Notes: generated by a model not told the origin, from the letters alone. A stretch of DNA of 64,000 nucleotides from Scandinavium hiltneri (GCF_024764835.1 NZ_JALIGE010000072.1:186001-250000), one strand, 5' to 3'; counted from the first letter of the stretch, positions 8,400 through 17,538 are shown. Numbers and translations: made by a program.

Positions 8400-9611
8400 G
8401 TGAAGAACCGCACCGTAGGGAGTATTTTAATCGTCGCCGGAACCACTATCGGCGCAGGGATGTTGGCAATGCCGCTGGCCTCTGCGGGCGTAGGCTTTGG
8501 CGTCACTCTGGTTTTACTGTTGAGCCTGTGGGCGCTGATGTGCTACACCGCGCTGTTGCTACTGGAAGTGTATCAGCACGTCCCCGCTGACACCGGCCTC
8601 GGGTCGCTGGCGCTGCGTTACCTTGGGCGTTACGGGCAATGGCTGACGGGCTTTAGTATGCTTTTCCTGATGTACGCCCTGACGGCGGCGTATGTCAGCG
8701 GTGCCGGTGAGCTGTTGGCCTCGAGTCTTAGCCAATGGCTGAACATCGAACTGCCGCCTGCCGGAGGCGTGCTGTTGTTTACCGCCATCGGCGGCGGTGT
8801 CATTTGCATGGGCACGGCGCTGGTAGATTTGTTTAACCGCTTCCTGTTCAGCGCCAAAATCGTGTTCCTGATCCTGATGCTGGCGCTGCTGCTGCCACAC
8901 ATTCATCAGATGAACCTGCTGACGCTGCCGCTGCAACAGGGCCTGGCGCTCTCTGCGATCCCGGTGATTTTCACCTCGTTTGGCTTCCACGGCAGCGTGC
9001 CGAGTATCGTCAGCTATATGAATGGTGATGTGCGTAAGCTGCGTCGGATTTTCGTGATTGGCAGCTTCATTCCGTTAGTGGCCTATATCTTCTGGCAGCT
9101 GGCGACGCTCGGCAGTATTGAATCGCCGGTCTTCAACGCCTTGCTGGGCGACCACGCAGGACTGAATGGTTTGCTGCAGGCGATCCGCGAAGTGGTGGCA
9201 ACGCCGCATGTGGAACTGGCGGTGCATCTGTTCGCAGATTTAGCGCTGGCGACCTCTTTCCTCGGCGTTGCGCTGGGGCTGTTTGATTATCTGGCGGATC
9301 TGTTTCAGCGTAAAAACAGCGTCAGCGGTCGTCTTCAGACCGGGGCGGTCACCTTCCTGCCACCGCTGGCGTTTGCGCTGTTCTATCCGAAAGGTTTCGT
9401 GATGGCGCTCGGCTATGCAGGTGTGGCGCTGGCCGTTCTGGCGCTGATTATTCCGTCGCTGCTGACGATGAAAAGCCGCCAGCAGCATCCTCAGGCAGCG
9501 TATCGCGTTATCGGCGGAACGCCTGCGTTATGGCTGGTATTTGGCTGTGGCGTGGCGGTGGTTTTGGTGCAAATCGCGATTGCGGTTGGGATGCTGCCTG
9601 CTGTCGGTTAA
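8400..9611 (+). CDS. tyrP: Tyrosine-specific proton symporter TyrP
   Basis: A 403-residue inner-membrane permease of the hydroxy/aromatic amino acid permease family, with about eleven hydrophobic helices. It closely follows E. coli TyrP, including the N-terminal GTTIGAGMLAMPLA motif (helix 1, residues 15-28). The start codon is GTG at 8400, preceded by GAGGAAA and matching the E. coli start. It stands alone, with TyrR boxes upstream and a hairpin downstream. Confidence 0.97.
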   Translation: MKNRTVGSILIVAGTTIGAGMLAMPLASAGVGFGVTLVLLLSLWALMCYTALLLLEVYQHVPADTGLGSLALRYLGRYGQWLTGFSMLFLMYALTAAYVSGAGELLASSLSQWLNIELPPAGGVLLFTAIGGGVICMGTALVDLFNRFLFSAKIVFLILMLALLLPHIHQMNLLTLPLQQGLALSAIPVIFTSFGFHGSVPSIVSYMNGDVRKLRRIFVIGSFIPLVAYIFWQLATLGSIESPVFNALLGDHAGLNGLLQAIREVVATPHVELAVHLFADLALATSFLGVALGLFDYLADLFQRKNSVSGRLQTGAVTFLPPLAFALFYPKGFVMALGYAGVALAVLALIIPSLLTMKSRQQHPQAAYRVIGGTPALWLVFGCGVAVVLVQIAIAVGMLPAVG

Positions 9612-9625
9612 TCTTCGGCTATAAA

Positions 9626-9647
9626 ATCTGGTGCTTCGGCACCAGAT
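9626..9647. terminator. UUCG hairpin after tyrP
   Basis: A 9-bp stem ATCTGGTGC / GCACCAGAT closed by a TTCG tetraloop, 14 nt after the tyrP stop. The plus-strand 3' side (CCTCCTGG) is not U-rich; the better U-run is on the minus strand. Confidence 0.6.
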
Positions 9648-9824
9648 CCTCCTGGTATTAACAAACTCATTTCATCTTAATATTTATTCGCTCATCTATT
9701 TCAACATAGTTAAATAAATACCCAATCACTCATCTGCCAGCGTCATCCATTAGGATTTTTCCTGTACAGCTTATTTTCTCGTGGCGTAATCTTGCGCTGT
9801 TTATTTCTTCAGACAGAAAATATC

Positions 9825-10184
9825 ATGAAAAAATTATCCCTTGTCCTGCTAATGATGACCCTGGCAGGCTGTAGCGCCACGAATGTAAATTCCAATGCTA
9901 GCCGCGTTCGCGTCAGCACGAACGAGCCTGGAAAAGAGTGTAAATTCCTCGGAGATATTACCGGTAGCCAAGGTAATTTCTTCACCGGCGGCTGGACGTC
10001 GAACAGCAATCTGGAAACCGGTGCGCGTAATGACCTGAAAAATCAGGCCGCGAATATGGGCGGGAACGTGGTGTCGATTATTACGCAGCGCGCGGGCCAG
10101 ACCGGCAGCGCCTGGGACGGGAGCGGCAGTATGCAGCAGACCAACGTGACGCTAAGCGGAAATGTATATCGCTGCCCGGAATAA
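9825..10184 (+). CDS. DUF4156 family lipoprotein
   Basis: A 119-residue lipoprotein; the signal peptide ends in lipobox LAGC with Cys16. I chose the ATG at 9825 because it puts the charged MKK directly before the hydrophobic stretch; a start 11 codons upstream adds residues unlike a signal peptide. The mature domain contains the pattern EPGKECKFLG, then NDLKNQAANMGGNVV and a C-terminal VYRC, as in the DUF4156 family (E. coli YjeI is a member). Function unknown; location is predicted to be outer membrane or periplasmic. It lies between tyrP and the convergent yecA, where E. coli has no such gene. Confidence 0.85.
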   Translation: MKKLSLVLLMMTLAGCSATNVNSNASRVRVSTNEPGKECKFLGDITGSQGNFFTGGWTSNSNLETGARNDLKNQAANMGGNVVSIITQRAGQTGSAWDGSGSMQQTNVTLSGNVYRCPE

Positions 10185-10186
10185 TA

Positions 10187-10213
10187 TAAAAGGCCCTTTC
10201 GGGCCTTTTTTAT
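10187..10213. terminator. Bidirectional terminator between the DUF4156 gene and yecA
   Basis: Stem AGGCCC / GGGCCT with a TTTC loop (10191-10206), flanked by TATAAA on one side and TTTTTTATAA on the other, so it can serve both convergent genes. Confidence 0.9.
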
Positions 10214-10216
10214 AAC

Positions 10217-10882
10217 TTACTTAAGACAGCAGCTTTTGTATTTCTTTCCGCTACCGCAAGGACACGGATCGTTGCGACCAATTTTGATTTCATTCTTAAT
10301 TGGCTGCTGTACTGGAGCCGCTTGCTGATTATCCAGCCAGTAATGGCAGAGCGTGAGCGCCGCAGGTTTGAGTAAATCGACGCTCGCCACATATTCTTCA
10401 GCGGTCAGCGCTTCGATACGCGCGAAATTCTCTTCGCTGCCGTGCAGGGCAATGGCGTCTAACTGCGGTTGTAAACTTTCCGGCAGTGCCGACCAGTCGC
10501 TTAAACCCACGCCGCGCATGTAACCAAAGCACCACTCTTCAACGATGGTGATTTCCTGACCTTCTTCTTCCCGGGTGCCGAACAGCGGTTCGTATTGATC
10601 CGGATATTCGCCCAGACGCTCACCGACATCATCCATATGCTGCAGAGTGAGATTCACAAAACGGTCGCGCTCGCGGTCATTGGCCCAGCGTGGTACGAAA
10701 TCAGCCCCACCCCACACCGCCAGCATCCACTCAGCAGGCTCAATATCAACCGGGGATGAGAGAATAGCCGTCAGCATGCCGTCCAGCTCAGAGACATCCA
10801 TCACGGCCTGCTCGTTGCCATAACGGGCCAGGACGTCGTCCAGCCACTCAAGTTCGCTTTCGTTTAACGGTCCGGTTTTCAT
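10217..10882 (-). CDS. yecA: UPF0149 family protein YecA with SEC-C zinc motif
   Basis: A 221-residue cytoplasmic protein of the same length as E. coli YecA. The first about 170 residues form the UPF0149 (YgfB/YecA) helical domain; the last about 20 are a SEC-C motif (GRNDPCPCGSGKKYKSCC) that binds zinc through Cys-X-Cys and Cys-Cys(His). The SEC-C tail resembles that of SecA, and YecA-type proteins have been linked to ribosome or SecA binding, but I infer no more than that. It converges on the DUF4156 gene and lies downstream of the tRNA operon. Confidence 0.93.
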   Translation of the reverse strand: MKTGPLNESELEWLDDVLARYGNEQAVMDVSELDGMLTAILSSPVDIEPAEWMLAVWGGADFVPRWANDRERDRFVNLTLQHMDDVGERLGEYPDQYEPLFGTREEEGQEITIVEEWCFGYMRGVGLSDWSALPESLQPQLDAIALHGSEENFARIEALTAEEYVASVDLLKPAALTLCHYWLDNQQAAPVQQPIKNEIKIGRNDPCPCGSGKKYKSCCLK

Positions 10883-10938
10883 CGCTGATTACTCGTGTTG
10901 GAAGTGTGTTGAAGATAGAACATCAGGATCGCAAATAC

Positions 10939-10963
10939 AAAAAAACCACCCGAAGGTGGTTTC
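10939..10963 (-). terminator. tRNA operon terminator
   Basis: On the minus strand the stem AACCACC / GGTGGTT with a TTCG loop (10944-10961) is followed by TTTTTTG. It ends the glyW-cysT-leuZ transcript. Confidence 0.88.
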
Positions 10964-11001
10964 ACGACACTGCTTATCATTGATTTTATTCTTTTTTCCC
11001 A

Positions 11002-11088
11002 TGGTAGCCGGAGTGGGACTTGAACCCACACAGCGCGAACGCCGAGGGATTTTAAATCCCTTGTGTCTACCGATTCCACCATCCGGCC
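11002..11088 (-). tRNA. leuZ: tRNA-Leu (anticodon TAA)
   Basis: 87 nt including the encoded CCA, with a long variable arm. Acceptor GGCCGGA pairs with TCCGGCT (one G-U). The anticodon stem-loop GGGATTTAAAATCCC gives UAA. It matches E. coli leuZ apart from compensated acceptor and T-stem changes, and is the last gene of glyW-cysT-leuZ. Confidence 0.97.
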
Positions 11089-11101
11089 TCGGGGAATAAA
11101 G

Positions 11102-11175
11102 TGGAGGCGCGTTCCGGAGTCGAACCGGACTAGACGGATTTGCAATCCGCTACATAACCGCTTTGCTAACGCGCC
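11102..11175 (-). tRNA. cysT: tRNA-Cys (anticodon GCA)
   Basis: 74 nt including CCA. Acceptor GGCGCGT / ACGCGCC, anticodon arm with GCA, T-arm GTTCGACTC. It differs from E. coli cysT at very few positions and lies in the middle of the tRNA operon. Confidence 0.97.
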
Positions 11176-11212
11176 AAATTACTAACACCCGCAATTGCCG
11201 ATGCTTTTAAAC

Positions 11213-11288
<76 letters not shown>

Positions 11289-11360
11289 AGATCAGATGAC
11301 TAACTTAATCATTTGATTTTGTTACCGTCTGGCAAGCTGTGCTGCCGTTCGATGCGTTGC

Positions 11361-11388
11361 ATTCTACTTACCTGACGCAATGAGTCAA
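11361..11388 (-). promoter_or_regulatory. Sigma-70 promoter of the glyW-cysT-leuZ operon
   Basis: On the minus strand TTGACT (11388-11383) and TAGAAT (11366-11361) are separated by 16 bp, about 70 bp before glyW. Confidence 0.75.
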
Positions 11389-11438
11389 CGTTAATTTTCA
11401 CCGCACCGGATCGTTTGATGAAATTTACGTCGAAACGA

Positions 11439-11987
11439 TCACTGTTCAAGCAAATCGCCGCGCGCTGCATTCAAATACTGGAACATCGACCACAGCGTCA
11501 GCACCGCCGCAACCATAAACAGACCGATGCCTGCCCACTCTACCCACTCGTTCGGACGCCACAGCATCCATACCAGCGCAGCCATTTGTGCCGTGGTTTT
11601 GACTTTACCAATCCACGAAACCGCCACGTTGCTGCGTTTACCCAGTTCAGCCATCCATTCACGCAGTGCAGAGATGATAATTTCACGGGCAATCATGGTT
11701 GCGGCCGGGAGAGTCACCCACCAGGAGTGATAATGTTCGACGACCAACACCATCGCAATGGCGACCATCACCTTGTCCGCGACCGGGTCAAGGAACGCGC
11801 CGAAACGGGTGCTCTGGTTCCAGCGACGGGCCAGATAGCCGTCAAACCAGTCAGTTATCGCCGCAACGAAGAAGATAAACGCACAGGCAAACGGGGCCCA
11901 GACGAATGGCAGATAGAACGCCAACACGAAAAATGGGATCAGGATGACGCGGAACAATGTGAGCAACGTAGGGATATTAAATTGCAT
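11439..11987 (-). CDS. pgsA: CDP-diacylglycerol-glycerol-3-phosphate 3-phosphatidyltransferase
   Basis: A 182-residue inner-membrane enzyme that joins CDP-diacylglycerol and glycerol-3-phosphate to make phosphatidylglycerol phosphate, the committed step to phosphatidylglycerol and cardiolipin. The family motif DG-X2-AR-X8-G-X3-D-X3-D is seen in DWFDGYLARRW followed by GAFLDPVADK (about residues 45-70). About four to five hydrophobic helices. It follows uvrC by 55 bp in the same direction, the same order as in E. coli. Confidence 0.96.
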   Translation of the reverse strand: MQFNIPTLLTLFRVILIPFFVLAFYLPFVWAPFACAFIFFVAAITDWFDGYLARRWNQSTRFGAFLDPVADKVMVAIAMVLVVEHYHSWWVTLPAATMIAREIIISALREWMAELGKRSNVAVSWIGKVKTTAQMAALVWMLWRPNEWVEWAGIGLFMVAAVLTLWSMFQYLNAARGDLLEQ

Positions 11988-12042
11988 GGCGACGGTAACT
12001 ATCTGTTGTCAGTAAAATTAGCCCTATGTTGCTACAGAGCCC

Positions 12043-13875
12043 CTAATGTTTCAACGAGTAGAAGATTTTTTCTGCCAGGCCGTGTGAAATGCCGGGCACT
12101 TTCGCGATATCTTCGACGCTCGCTTTTTGCAGGCCTTGCAGCCCGCCCATATATTTCAACAACATCTGACGACGCTTTGGCCCCACGCCCTCAATGGTCT
12201 CAAGGGTGCTGGTACTTTTCACTTTCGCCCGCTTTTTACGGTGGCCGGTGATAGCGTGATCGTGCGATTCATCGCGGATGTGTTGAATAACGTGCAACGC
12301 CGGGGAGTCGGACGGCAGGTTAAACCCCTCACCTTCCGGCTCAAAGTACAGCGTTTCCAGGCCTGCTTTGCGGTCACTGCCTTTGGCCACACCGAGCAAC
12401 AGCGGATGCTGTTTGTCCCAGTTGACCTCAAGCTCGGCAAAAACCTGCTTCGCCTGACCCAGCTGCCCTTTCCCGCCGTCAATCAGAATGACATCGGGGA
12501 TTTTGCTTTCTTCAATATCTTTGCCGTAACGACGGCGCAGCACCTGATTCATCGCCGCATAGTCATCGCCTGGCGTAATGCCGGTGATGTTATAGCGACG
12601 ATATTCCGCGCGCAGCGGACCGTTGCTGTCAAACACCACGCAGGACGCCACGGTTTGTTCGCCCATGGTGTGACTGATATCGAAACACTCCATGCGCTTC
12701 ACTTCCGGCAGCTTGAGCTGCGCCGCCAGCGCCTGCAGGCGCTGATGAATAGTCGACTGCTGCGAAAGCTTAGTGACCAACGCGGTCGCCGCATTGGTAC
12801 GCGCCAGCTTCAGGTAACGCGCGCGATCGCCGCGGGGCCGGGTCTGAATATTGATGCGTCGGCCGGCAAGTTCAGAAAGCGAATCTGCCAGCAGCGTTTT
12901 GTCGCCAAGATTAAAATCGAGCAAAATTTCGCCCGGCAGTGTACGCGCCTGGCTGCCCTGCAGATAGAACTGACCGACAAACGTCTCCACCACTTCGACA
13001 GGCTCGGTGCCCGCCGGGACTTTCGGGAAATAACTGCGGCTGCCGAGCACTTTCCCCTGACGGATAAACAGCACGTGAACACAGGCCATGCCACCGTTAA
13101 AGGCCACGCCGATCACATCCAGATCGTCGCCTTCATTAGAAACGAACTGTTTCTCTGTGACGCGACGCACCGCCTGAATCTGGTCGCGGATTCGTGCGGC
13201 TTCTTCGAACGCCAGTGACTGGCTGGCCTTTTCCATCCGGGCCACCAGCTGATTCACAACCTGCTCATCTTTTCCGGCCAGGAACAGACGCACGTACTCA
13301 ACCTGCTGCGCGTATTCGGCTTCGCTCACCAGCCCTGCAACGCACGGCCCGAGGCAGCGGCCAATCTGATATTGTAGACACGGGCGCGAGCGGTTGCGGT
13401 ACACGCTGTTTTCACACTGGCGAATGGGGAAAATTTTCTGCAGCAGCGCCAGCGTTTCTCGCACCGCATAGCCATTCGGGAACGGGCCAAAATATTCGCC
13501 TTTTGCGTGCTTCGCGCCACGGTGCATAGCCAGTCGGGGGTGAGTGTCACCACTCAGGAAGATAAACGGATAGGATTTGTCATCGCGCAGCAATACGTTA
13601 TAGCGCGGCTGATAGAGCTTGATGTAGTTATGTTCAAGCAGCAGCGCTTCTGTTTCGGTGTGGGTAACGGTGACATCTATCTGGGAAATTTGCCCGACGA
13701 GCGCTTCGGTTTTGCGTGATCCCAGGTTGCTACGGAAGTAGCTGGAAAGGCGTTTTTTGAGATCTTTGGCTTTGCCGACGTATATAACCGTGCCGCCGGC
13801 ATCGTACATGCGATAGACGCCGGGCTGGCTGGTCACGGTTTTTAGAAAGGCTTTGGAATCAAATACATCACTCAC
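12043..13875 (-). CDS. uvrC: UvrABC excinuclease subunit C
   Basis: A 610-residue nucleotide-excision-repair endonuclease that makes both incisions around a lesion bound by UvrB. Domains in order: GIY-YIG nuclease (GVYRMY at about residue 20 and VIYVGKAKDLKKR), a Cys-rich stretch with CLQYQIGRCLGPC, the UVR (UvrB-binding) segment near 200-240, the RNase H-like C-terminal nuclease (CFDISH, LIDGGKGQL, HxxR region HVIQHIRDE), and two helix-hairpin-helix motifs at the end. The start is GTG and overlaps the uvrY stop by 4 nt (GTGA), as in E. coli. Confidence 0.97.
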   Translation of the reverse strand: MSDVFDSKAFLKTVTSQPGVYRMYDAGGTVIYVGKAKDLKKRLSSYFRSNLGSRKTEALVGQISQIDVTVTHTETEALLLEHNYIKLYQPRYNVLLRDDKSYPFIFLSGDTHPRLAMHRGAKHAKGEYFGPFPNGYAVRETLALLQKIFPIRQCENSVYRNRSRPCLQYQIGRCLGPCVAGLVSEAEYAQQVEYVRLFLAGKDEQVVNQLVARMEKASQSLAFEEAARIRDQIQAVRRVTEKQFVSNEGDDLDVIGVAFNGGMACVHVLFIRQGKVLGSRSYFPKVPAGTEPVEVVETFVGQFYLQGSQARTLPGEILLDFNLGDKTLLADSLSELAGRRINIQTRPRGDRARYLKLARTNAATALVTKLSQQSTIHQRLQALAAQLKLPEVKRMECFDISHTMGEQTVASCVVFDSNGPLRAEYRRYNITGITPGDDYAAMNQVLRRRYGKDIEESKIPDVILIDGGKGQLGQAKQVFAELEVNWDKQHPLLLGVAKGSDRKAGLETLYFEPEGEGFNLPSDSPALHVIQHIRDESHDHAITGHRKKRAKVKSTSTLETIEGVGPKRRQMLLKYMGGLQGLQKASVEDIAKVPGISHGLAEKIFYSLKH

Positions 13876-14528
13876 TGACTTGCTAACGACTCCGCATTAC
13901 ACAGGCCATGGCGAATTGCCAGGTGAGTCAGCTCAACATCGCCATGAATGTTTAATTTGCTAAACATACGATAACGATAGCTGTTCACCGTTTTCGGGCT
14001 GAGATTCAGTTGTTCAGAAATCTCAGTCACCTTCTGACCTTTGGTGATCATCAGCATAATCTGCAATTCACGTTCAGACAAACTGGCAAACGGGGATTCC
14101 GTTGATTTGGGCTCAATTTGACTCAGCGCCATTTGCTGAGCGATGTCTGACGCGATGTAACGCTGACCAGCAAACACGGAGCGAATGGCGTTGACCACCT
14201 CCTGTGGTGCGGCACCTTTGGTAAGATAGCCTGCGGCCCCTGCTTGCATCACTTTTGCGGGCAGTGGGTTTTCCGTGTGTACGGTTAACATGATGACTCG
14301 AGTATCTGTGGTGGAGCGCGCAATCTTACGCGTGGCTTCCAGCCCGCCAATACCTGGCATATTCATGTCCATAAGCACGACGTCAACTGGATTTGCACGG
14401 CACCATTTCACCGCATCTTCACCACAGCCGACTTCACCAACAACTTTAATACCCTTTATATCTTCGAGAATGCGTCGTATCCCTGCGCGCACTAGTTCGT
14501 GGTCATCAACAAGAAGGATGTTGATCAA
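13872..14528 (-). CDS. uvrY: Response regulator UvrY (GacA orthologue)
   Basis: A 218-residue NarL-family regulator. The receiver domain has the acidic pair Asp8-Asp9, phospho-acceptor Asp54 (VLMDMNMPG) and a conserved Lys in LTKGAAP; a LuxR-type HTH occupies about residues 145-205 (ELQIMLMITKGQKVTEI then SPKTVNSYRYRMF). It is the partner of the sensor kinase BarA (not here) and is known to activate the CsrA-sequestering RNAs csrB and csrC, affecting carbon flux, biofilm and motility. It lies upstream of and overlaps uvrC. Confidence 0.97.
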   Translation of the reverse strand: MINILLVDDHELVRAGIRRILEDIKGIKVVGEVGCGEDAVKWCRANPVDVVLMDMNMPGIGGLEATRKIARSTTDTRVIMLTVHTENPLPAKVMQAGAAGYLTKGAAPQEVVNAIRSVFAGQRYIASDIAQQMALSQIEPKSTESPFASLSERELQIMLMITKGQKVTEISEQLNLSPKTVNSYRYRMFSKLNIHGDVELTHLAIRHGLCNAESLASQ

Positions 14529-14985
14529 AGGAATAATCTCCAGAATAGGGATAACGCAACTGCCTCTAAATTCGTATCCATATTAACGGGTTTTATCGCG
14601 ACAATGAAAGGTAAAAGATGTCTCGTTTAAGATTTTACTTGGTTTTCTGGAAATTAGAATTTACATCTACTGGAAACACCCACAAAACAGTCAGATACGA
14701 CAACCTTGTTTTTAAACGCTTGCCTTCAAAAATTTCCGGATAACACTGCGTTTTACAAAGATGATAAATACACTCGCAAAAATGTAACAACAATTAACGG
14801 AGCGTGAACCAGCAAGAAACAAATAAGCATCAGGCGCTTTCTTGTACACGATTAATATGTGTAAGCACCTCAGATTAGAGGACAAAAATCCCGCACTCCC
14901 GTTTTTACTGTTCCCTGTGGTATACTGCGCGACCTTTACTGAAACACCCCCCGCGTATGCGCGCTGAAATCCAACGAGGAAATAG
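14529..14985. other. uvrY-yecF divergent intergenic region with a yecF promoter
   Basis: 457 bp without a convincing gene. An extended -10 (TGGTATACT, 14918-14926) lies about 60 bp before yecF and is the likely yecF promoter. The uvrY promoter must lie on the minus strand in the left part, where the sequence is AT-rich (14580-14720), but I could not single out boxes. A 98-codon minus-strand ORF overlapping the start of yecF has no coding look. Confidence 0.55.
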
Positions 14986-15210
14986 ATGAGCACTCCTGAT
15001 TTTTCCACTGCTGAAAATAATCAACAATTGTCCCAGGAAGTTTCTTGCCTGAAAGCGTTACTGACGCTGATGCTGCAGGCGATGGGTCAAGCAGACGCAG
15101 GGCGCGTGATTCTAAAAATGGAAAAGCAAATCACGCAGATGGAAGATGAAGCTCAGGCGGCCGTATTTTCCAGTACCGTTAAGCAAATTAAACAAGCTTA
15201 CCGCCAGTGA
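14986..15210 (+). CDS. yecF: Small conserved protein YecF (DUF2594)
   Basis: A 74-residue cytoplasmic protein, almost identical to E. coli YecF: N-terminal MSTPDFSTAENN, central CLKALLTLMLQAMGQADAGR, C-terminal KTVKQIKQAYRQ-like end. Predicted largely helical with no membrane segment. Function unknown. ACGAGGAAA precedes the ATG. It lies between divergent uvrY and convergent sdiA, as in E. coli. Confidence 0.94.
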   Translation: MSTPDFSTAENNQQLSQEVSCLKALLTLMLQAMGQADAGRVILKMEKQITQMEDEAQAAVFSSTVKQIKQAYRQ

Positions 15211-15259
15211 TTCCCTACCGGCTGCGAATCATCGCAGCCGGTTTCGCATCGGGCAGTGG

Positions 15260-15982
15260 TCAGATAATCCCTATCGCTGCCGCATAACAGGCAATCTGCG
15301 TTTTGTTTGGCGCGTTAAATTTCTTCTGCATATTCTTCTGATGGAAATTCACCGTATTCTCAGATATCGACAAGATTATCGCTATTTCCGCTGAAGTCTT
15401 TCCTTCCGCCGTCCACTTCAGAATTTCAAGCTCACGCTTACTGAATTTCATTTCCGGCGCCGTCACCATCGTATCTTCCATTCGCACCAGTGCCGCAATA
15501 CTGAACTCCATCAACGTTTGCAGCCGCATTTCAGTTTCATCGTCTGATAACGGGTTAGCCTGGTTGCGCTGTCGTGATACCGATAAAAACCCGAGCGCAC
15601 GGTTAGGCAGCATCAACGACTGAGTGATCCCACACCGTAAACCATGATCACGCGCAGCATCCCAGAACGCCGGGGTTTCGCTGAATAAGCGTTCAGTCCA
15701 GGGCAGATGCCCGTTGCGATAATTCTCGGCTTTCAGCACCGGATCGATGGTGAAATAATTTTCGGCCTGGTAATGGTCCATCCATGCTTTGGGGTAGGTT
15801 GTGTGAAAGGAGAGTTTGGGGCGGGTGAAGGGAACCGGATGGCGCACGCAAAGGGCGAACCAGTCATATTCCAGTGAGTGTGTTTGCTGTTGCAAAATGG
15901 CATAGACCTGGTCATTTGCCGTGGCAGACTGAAATTGTTGCGATATATCCTTCCGCCACTGAAAAAAATCGATGTCCCTCAT
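15260..15982 (-). CDS. sdiA: LuxR-type quorum-sensing regulator SdiA
   Basis: A 240-residue transcription factor that binds acyl-homoserine lactones made by other species. The N-terminal autoinducer domain (about 1-170) has the conserved YDWFALCVRHPVPFTRP stretch with Trp and Tyr residues that line the pocket; the C-terminal LuxR HTH (about 175-240) contains SKRELEILKWTAEGKTS and ENTVNFHQKNMQKK. I take the start at 15982 by homology; an in-frame ATG 19 codons upstream exists, and AGGAG lies rather far (about 15 nt) from the chosen ATG. No luxI-type synthase is in the window, so this is probably a solo receptor. Confidence 0.94.
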   Translation of the reverse strand: MRDIDFFQWRKDISQQFQSATANDQVYAILQQQTHSLEYDWFALCVRHPVPFTRPKLSFHTTYPKAWMDHYQAENYFTIDPVLKAENYRNGHLPWTERLFSETPAFWDAARDHGLRCGITQSLMLPNRALGFLSVSRQRNQANPLSDDETEMRLQTLMEFSIAALVRMEDTMVTAPEMKFSKRELEILKWTAEGKTSAEIAIILSISENTVNFHQKNMQKKFNAPNKTQIACYAAAIGII

Positions 15983-16091
15983 ACCTGACGAAAAAACTCC
16001 TGAGTGATAATCATTCCTATGAATACAAAAAGCTAACACATAAATATTGTTTATATATATGAAATATCGTTGAAAGTAGAAATATTATGAA

Positions 16092-16116
16092 ATGGCCTGA
16101 AATTTTCAGGCCATTA
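16092..16116 (-). terminator. Terminator of the cystine transport operon
   Basis: A perfect 12-bp stem AATGGCCTGAAA / TTTCAGGCCATT with a 1-nt centre sits just after tcyN; the minus-strand continuation is TCATAATATT. Confidence 0.7.
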
Positions 16117-16120
16117 TCGA

Positions 16121-16873
16121 TCACTGCATGAGGAATTTTTCGAGGAACTGACGGGTACGCGGCTGCTGCGGATTAGCAAACAACGATTTGGCGTCGCCTT
16201 GCTCCACGATCCGGCCCTGATCCATGAATATGGCGCGATCGGCGACGTCGCGCGCAAAGCTCATTTCGTGGGTCACAATCACCATCGTGCGCTTCTCCTG
16301 GGCCAGTTGGCGAATGGTGCTTAACACCTCCCCCACCAGTTCCGGATCCAGCGCGGAAGTCGGTTCATCAAACAGGATGACGTCCGGACGCATGGCCAAC
16401 GCCCGGGCAATGGCCACGCGCTGCTGCTGCCCGCCGGATAAGCGACGCGGGTAGCTGGTTTCTTTACCCGACAGCCCCACTTTCGCCAGCAGTTCGCGCG
16501 CCAGCGTAGTGGCTTCGCTTTTGCTTTCACCTTTGACGATAACCGGCCCTTCAATGATGTTCTCCATCACCGTGCGGTGCGGGAACAGATTGAAGCTCTG
16601 GAACACGAATCCGACATGCTGACGTAAGCTGCGAATCAGCCCTTTTTGCTGACTCAGCGGACGCGCAGCGTCGATGGTGATGTCACCAACCCGAATAGTG
16701 CCGCTCTCTGGCTCTTCCAGCAGGTTGATGCTGCGCAGCAGCGTGGTTTTCCCCGAGCCGCTCGGCCCGATAATCGCCACCACTTCACCCTCTTTCACTT
16801 CCAGCGAGATCCCGTGCAGCACCGTCTGACCGTGGAATTTCTTGACCAGGTTTTTAACGTCGATAGCACTCAT
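16121..16873 (-). CDS. tcyN: L-cystine ABC transporter ATP-binding protein
   Basis: A 250-residue ATPase of the polar amino acid ABC family (YecC). Walker A GPSGSGKTT (about residues 36-44), signature LSGGQQQR (about 144-151), Walker B VILFDEPTSALDPE and the switch His in VTHEMSFA are all intact. It powers import of cystine and related compounds such as diaminopimelate with TcyL and TcyJ. Overlaps tcyL by 4 nt. Confidence 0.96.
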   Translation of the reverse strand: MSAIDVKNLVKKFHGQTVLHGISLEVKEGEVVAIIGPSGSGKTTLLRSINLLEEPESGTIRVGDITIDAARPLSQQKGLIRSLRQHVGFVFQSFNLFPHRTVMENIIEGPVIVKGESKSEATTLARELLAKVGLSGKETSYPRRLSGGQQQRVAIARALAMRPDVILFDEPTSALDPELVGEVLSTIRQLAQEKRTMVIVTHEMSFARDVADRAIFMDQGRIVEQGDAKSLFANPQQPRTRQFLEKFLMQ

Positions 16874-17538
16874 TTCGGGTCACGCTCCTGGCGGTTCAGC
16901 TGGTTTTCGAAGTAGTTCTGCAACGCGGACAGCACCGTCGCCATCACCCAGTAAATTAACGACGCGGCCAGGTACATGGTGAACACTTCCAGCGTGCGCG
17001 AGGTGATGAGCTGCGCCTGACGGAACAGTTCCGGCACCTGAATGGTGGCCGCCAGCGAGGTGTCTTTCACCAGGCTAATGAAGCTGTTCGACAGCGGCGG
17101 CAACGCCACACGTGCAGCCTGCGGCAGGATCGCGCGACGCAGCGTCTGCCACGGCGTCATACCGATACTCGCCGCCGCTTCCCACTGACCTTTATCAATC
17201 GAGGAAATCGCCGCGCGCAGCGTTTCAGAGGTATACGCCGCGGTGTTGAGCGACAGGCCAATCATCGCCGCCGGAATCGGGTCCAGCTCGATACCAAACT
17301 GCGGCAGACCGTAATAGATCATGAACAGCTGAGCGATAAGCGGCGTACCGCGGAAAATCGAGGTGTAGAAACGGGCAATCCAGCGCACCGGCCCGATGGC
17401 AGACATGCGCATCAGCGCCAGGATAAAACCCAGCACCAGGCCGAAGAACATCCCGCCAATACTCAGCTGTAGCGTGAACACTGCCCCTTTTAGCAAATAA
17501 GGCAGCGAGTCGATAACCAGTTGGATACTTTCTTGCAT
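16870..17538 (-). CDS. tcyL: L-cystine ABC transporter permease
   Basis: A 222-residue inner-membrane permease (YecS). The EAA-type loop that docks the ATPase is seen in QWEAAASIGMTPWQTLRRAILPQA. Around five hydrophobic helices. Nearly identical to E. coli TcyL and coupled to tcyN by a 4-nt overlap; it follows dcyD by 12 nt. Confidence 0.96.
   Translation of the reverse strand: MQESIQLVIDSLPYLLKGAVFTLQLSIGGMFFGLVLGFILALMRMSAIGPVRWIARFYTSIFRGTPLIAQLFMIYYGLPQFGIELDPIPAAMIGLSLNTAAYTSETLRAAISSIDKGQWEAAASIGMTPWQTLRRAILPQAARVALPPLSNSFISLVKDTSLAATIQVPELFRQAQLITSRTLEVFTMYLAASLIYWVMATVLSALQNYFENQLNRQERDPK

Noticed and set aside
10879..11145. 88-codon ORF across the tRNA-Leu and tRNA-Cys genes
   Set aside because: It overlaps two certain tRNA genes and their terminator.
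11415..12251. 278-codon plus-strand ORF over pgsA and the start of the uvrC 3' region
   Set aside because: It covers the antisense of two conserved genes and their gap.
12127..13218. 363-codon ORF antisense to uvrC
   Set aside because: Shadow of the real uvrC reading frame; no signal of a protein family.
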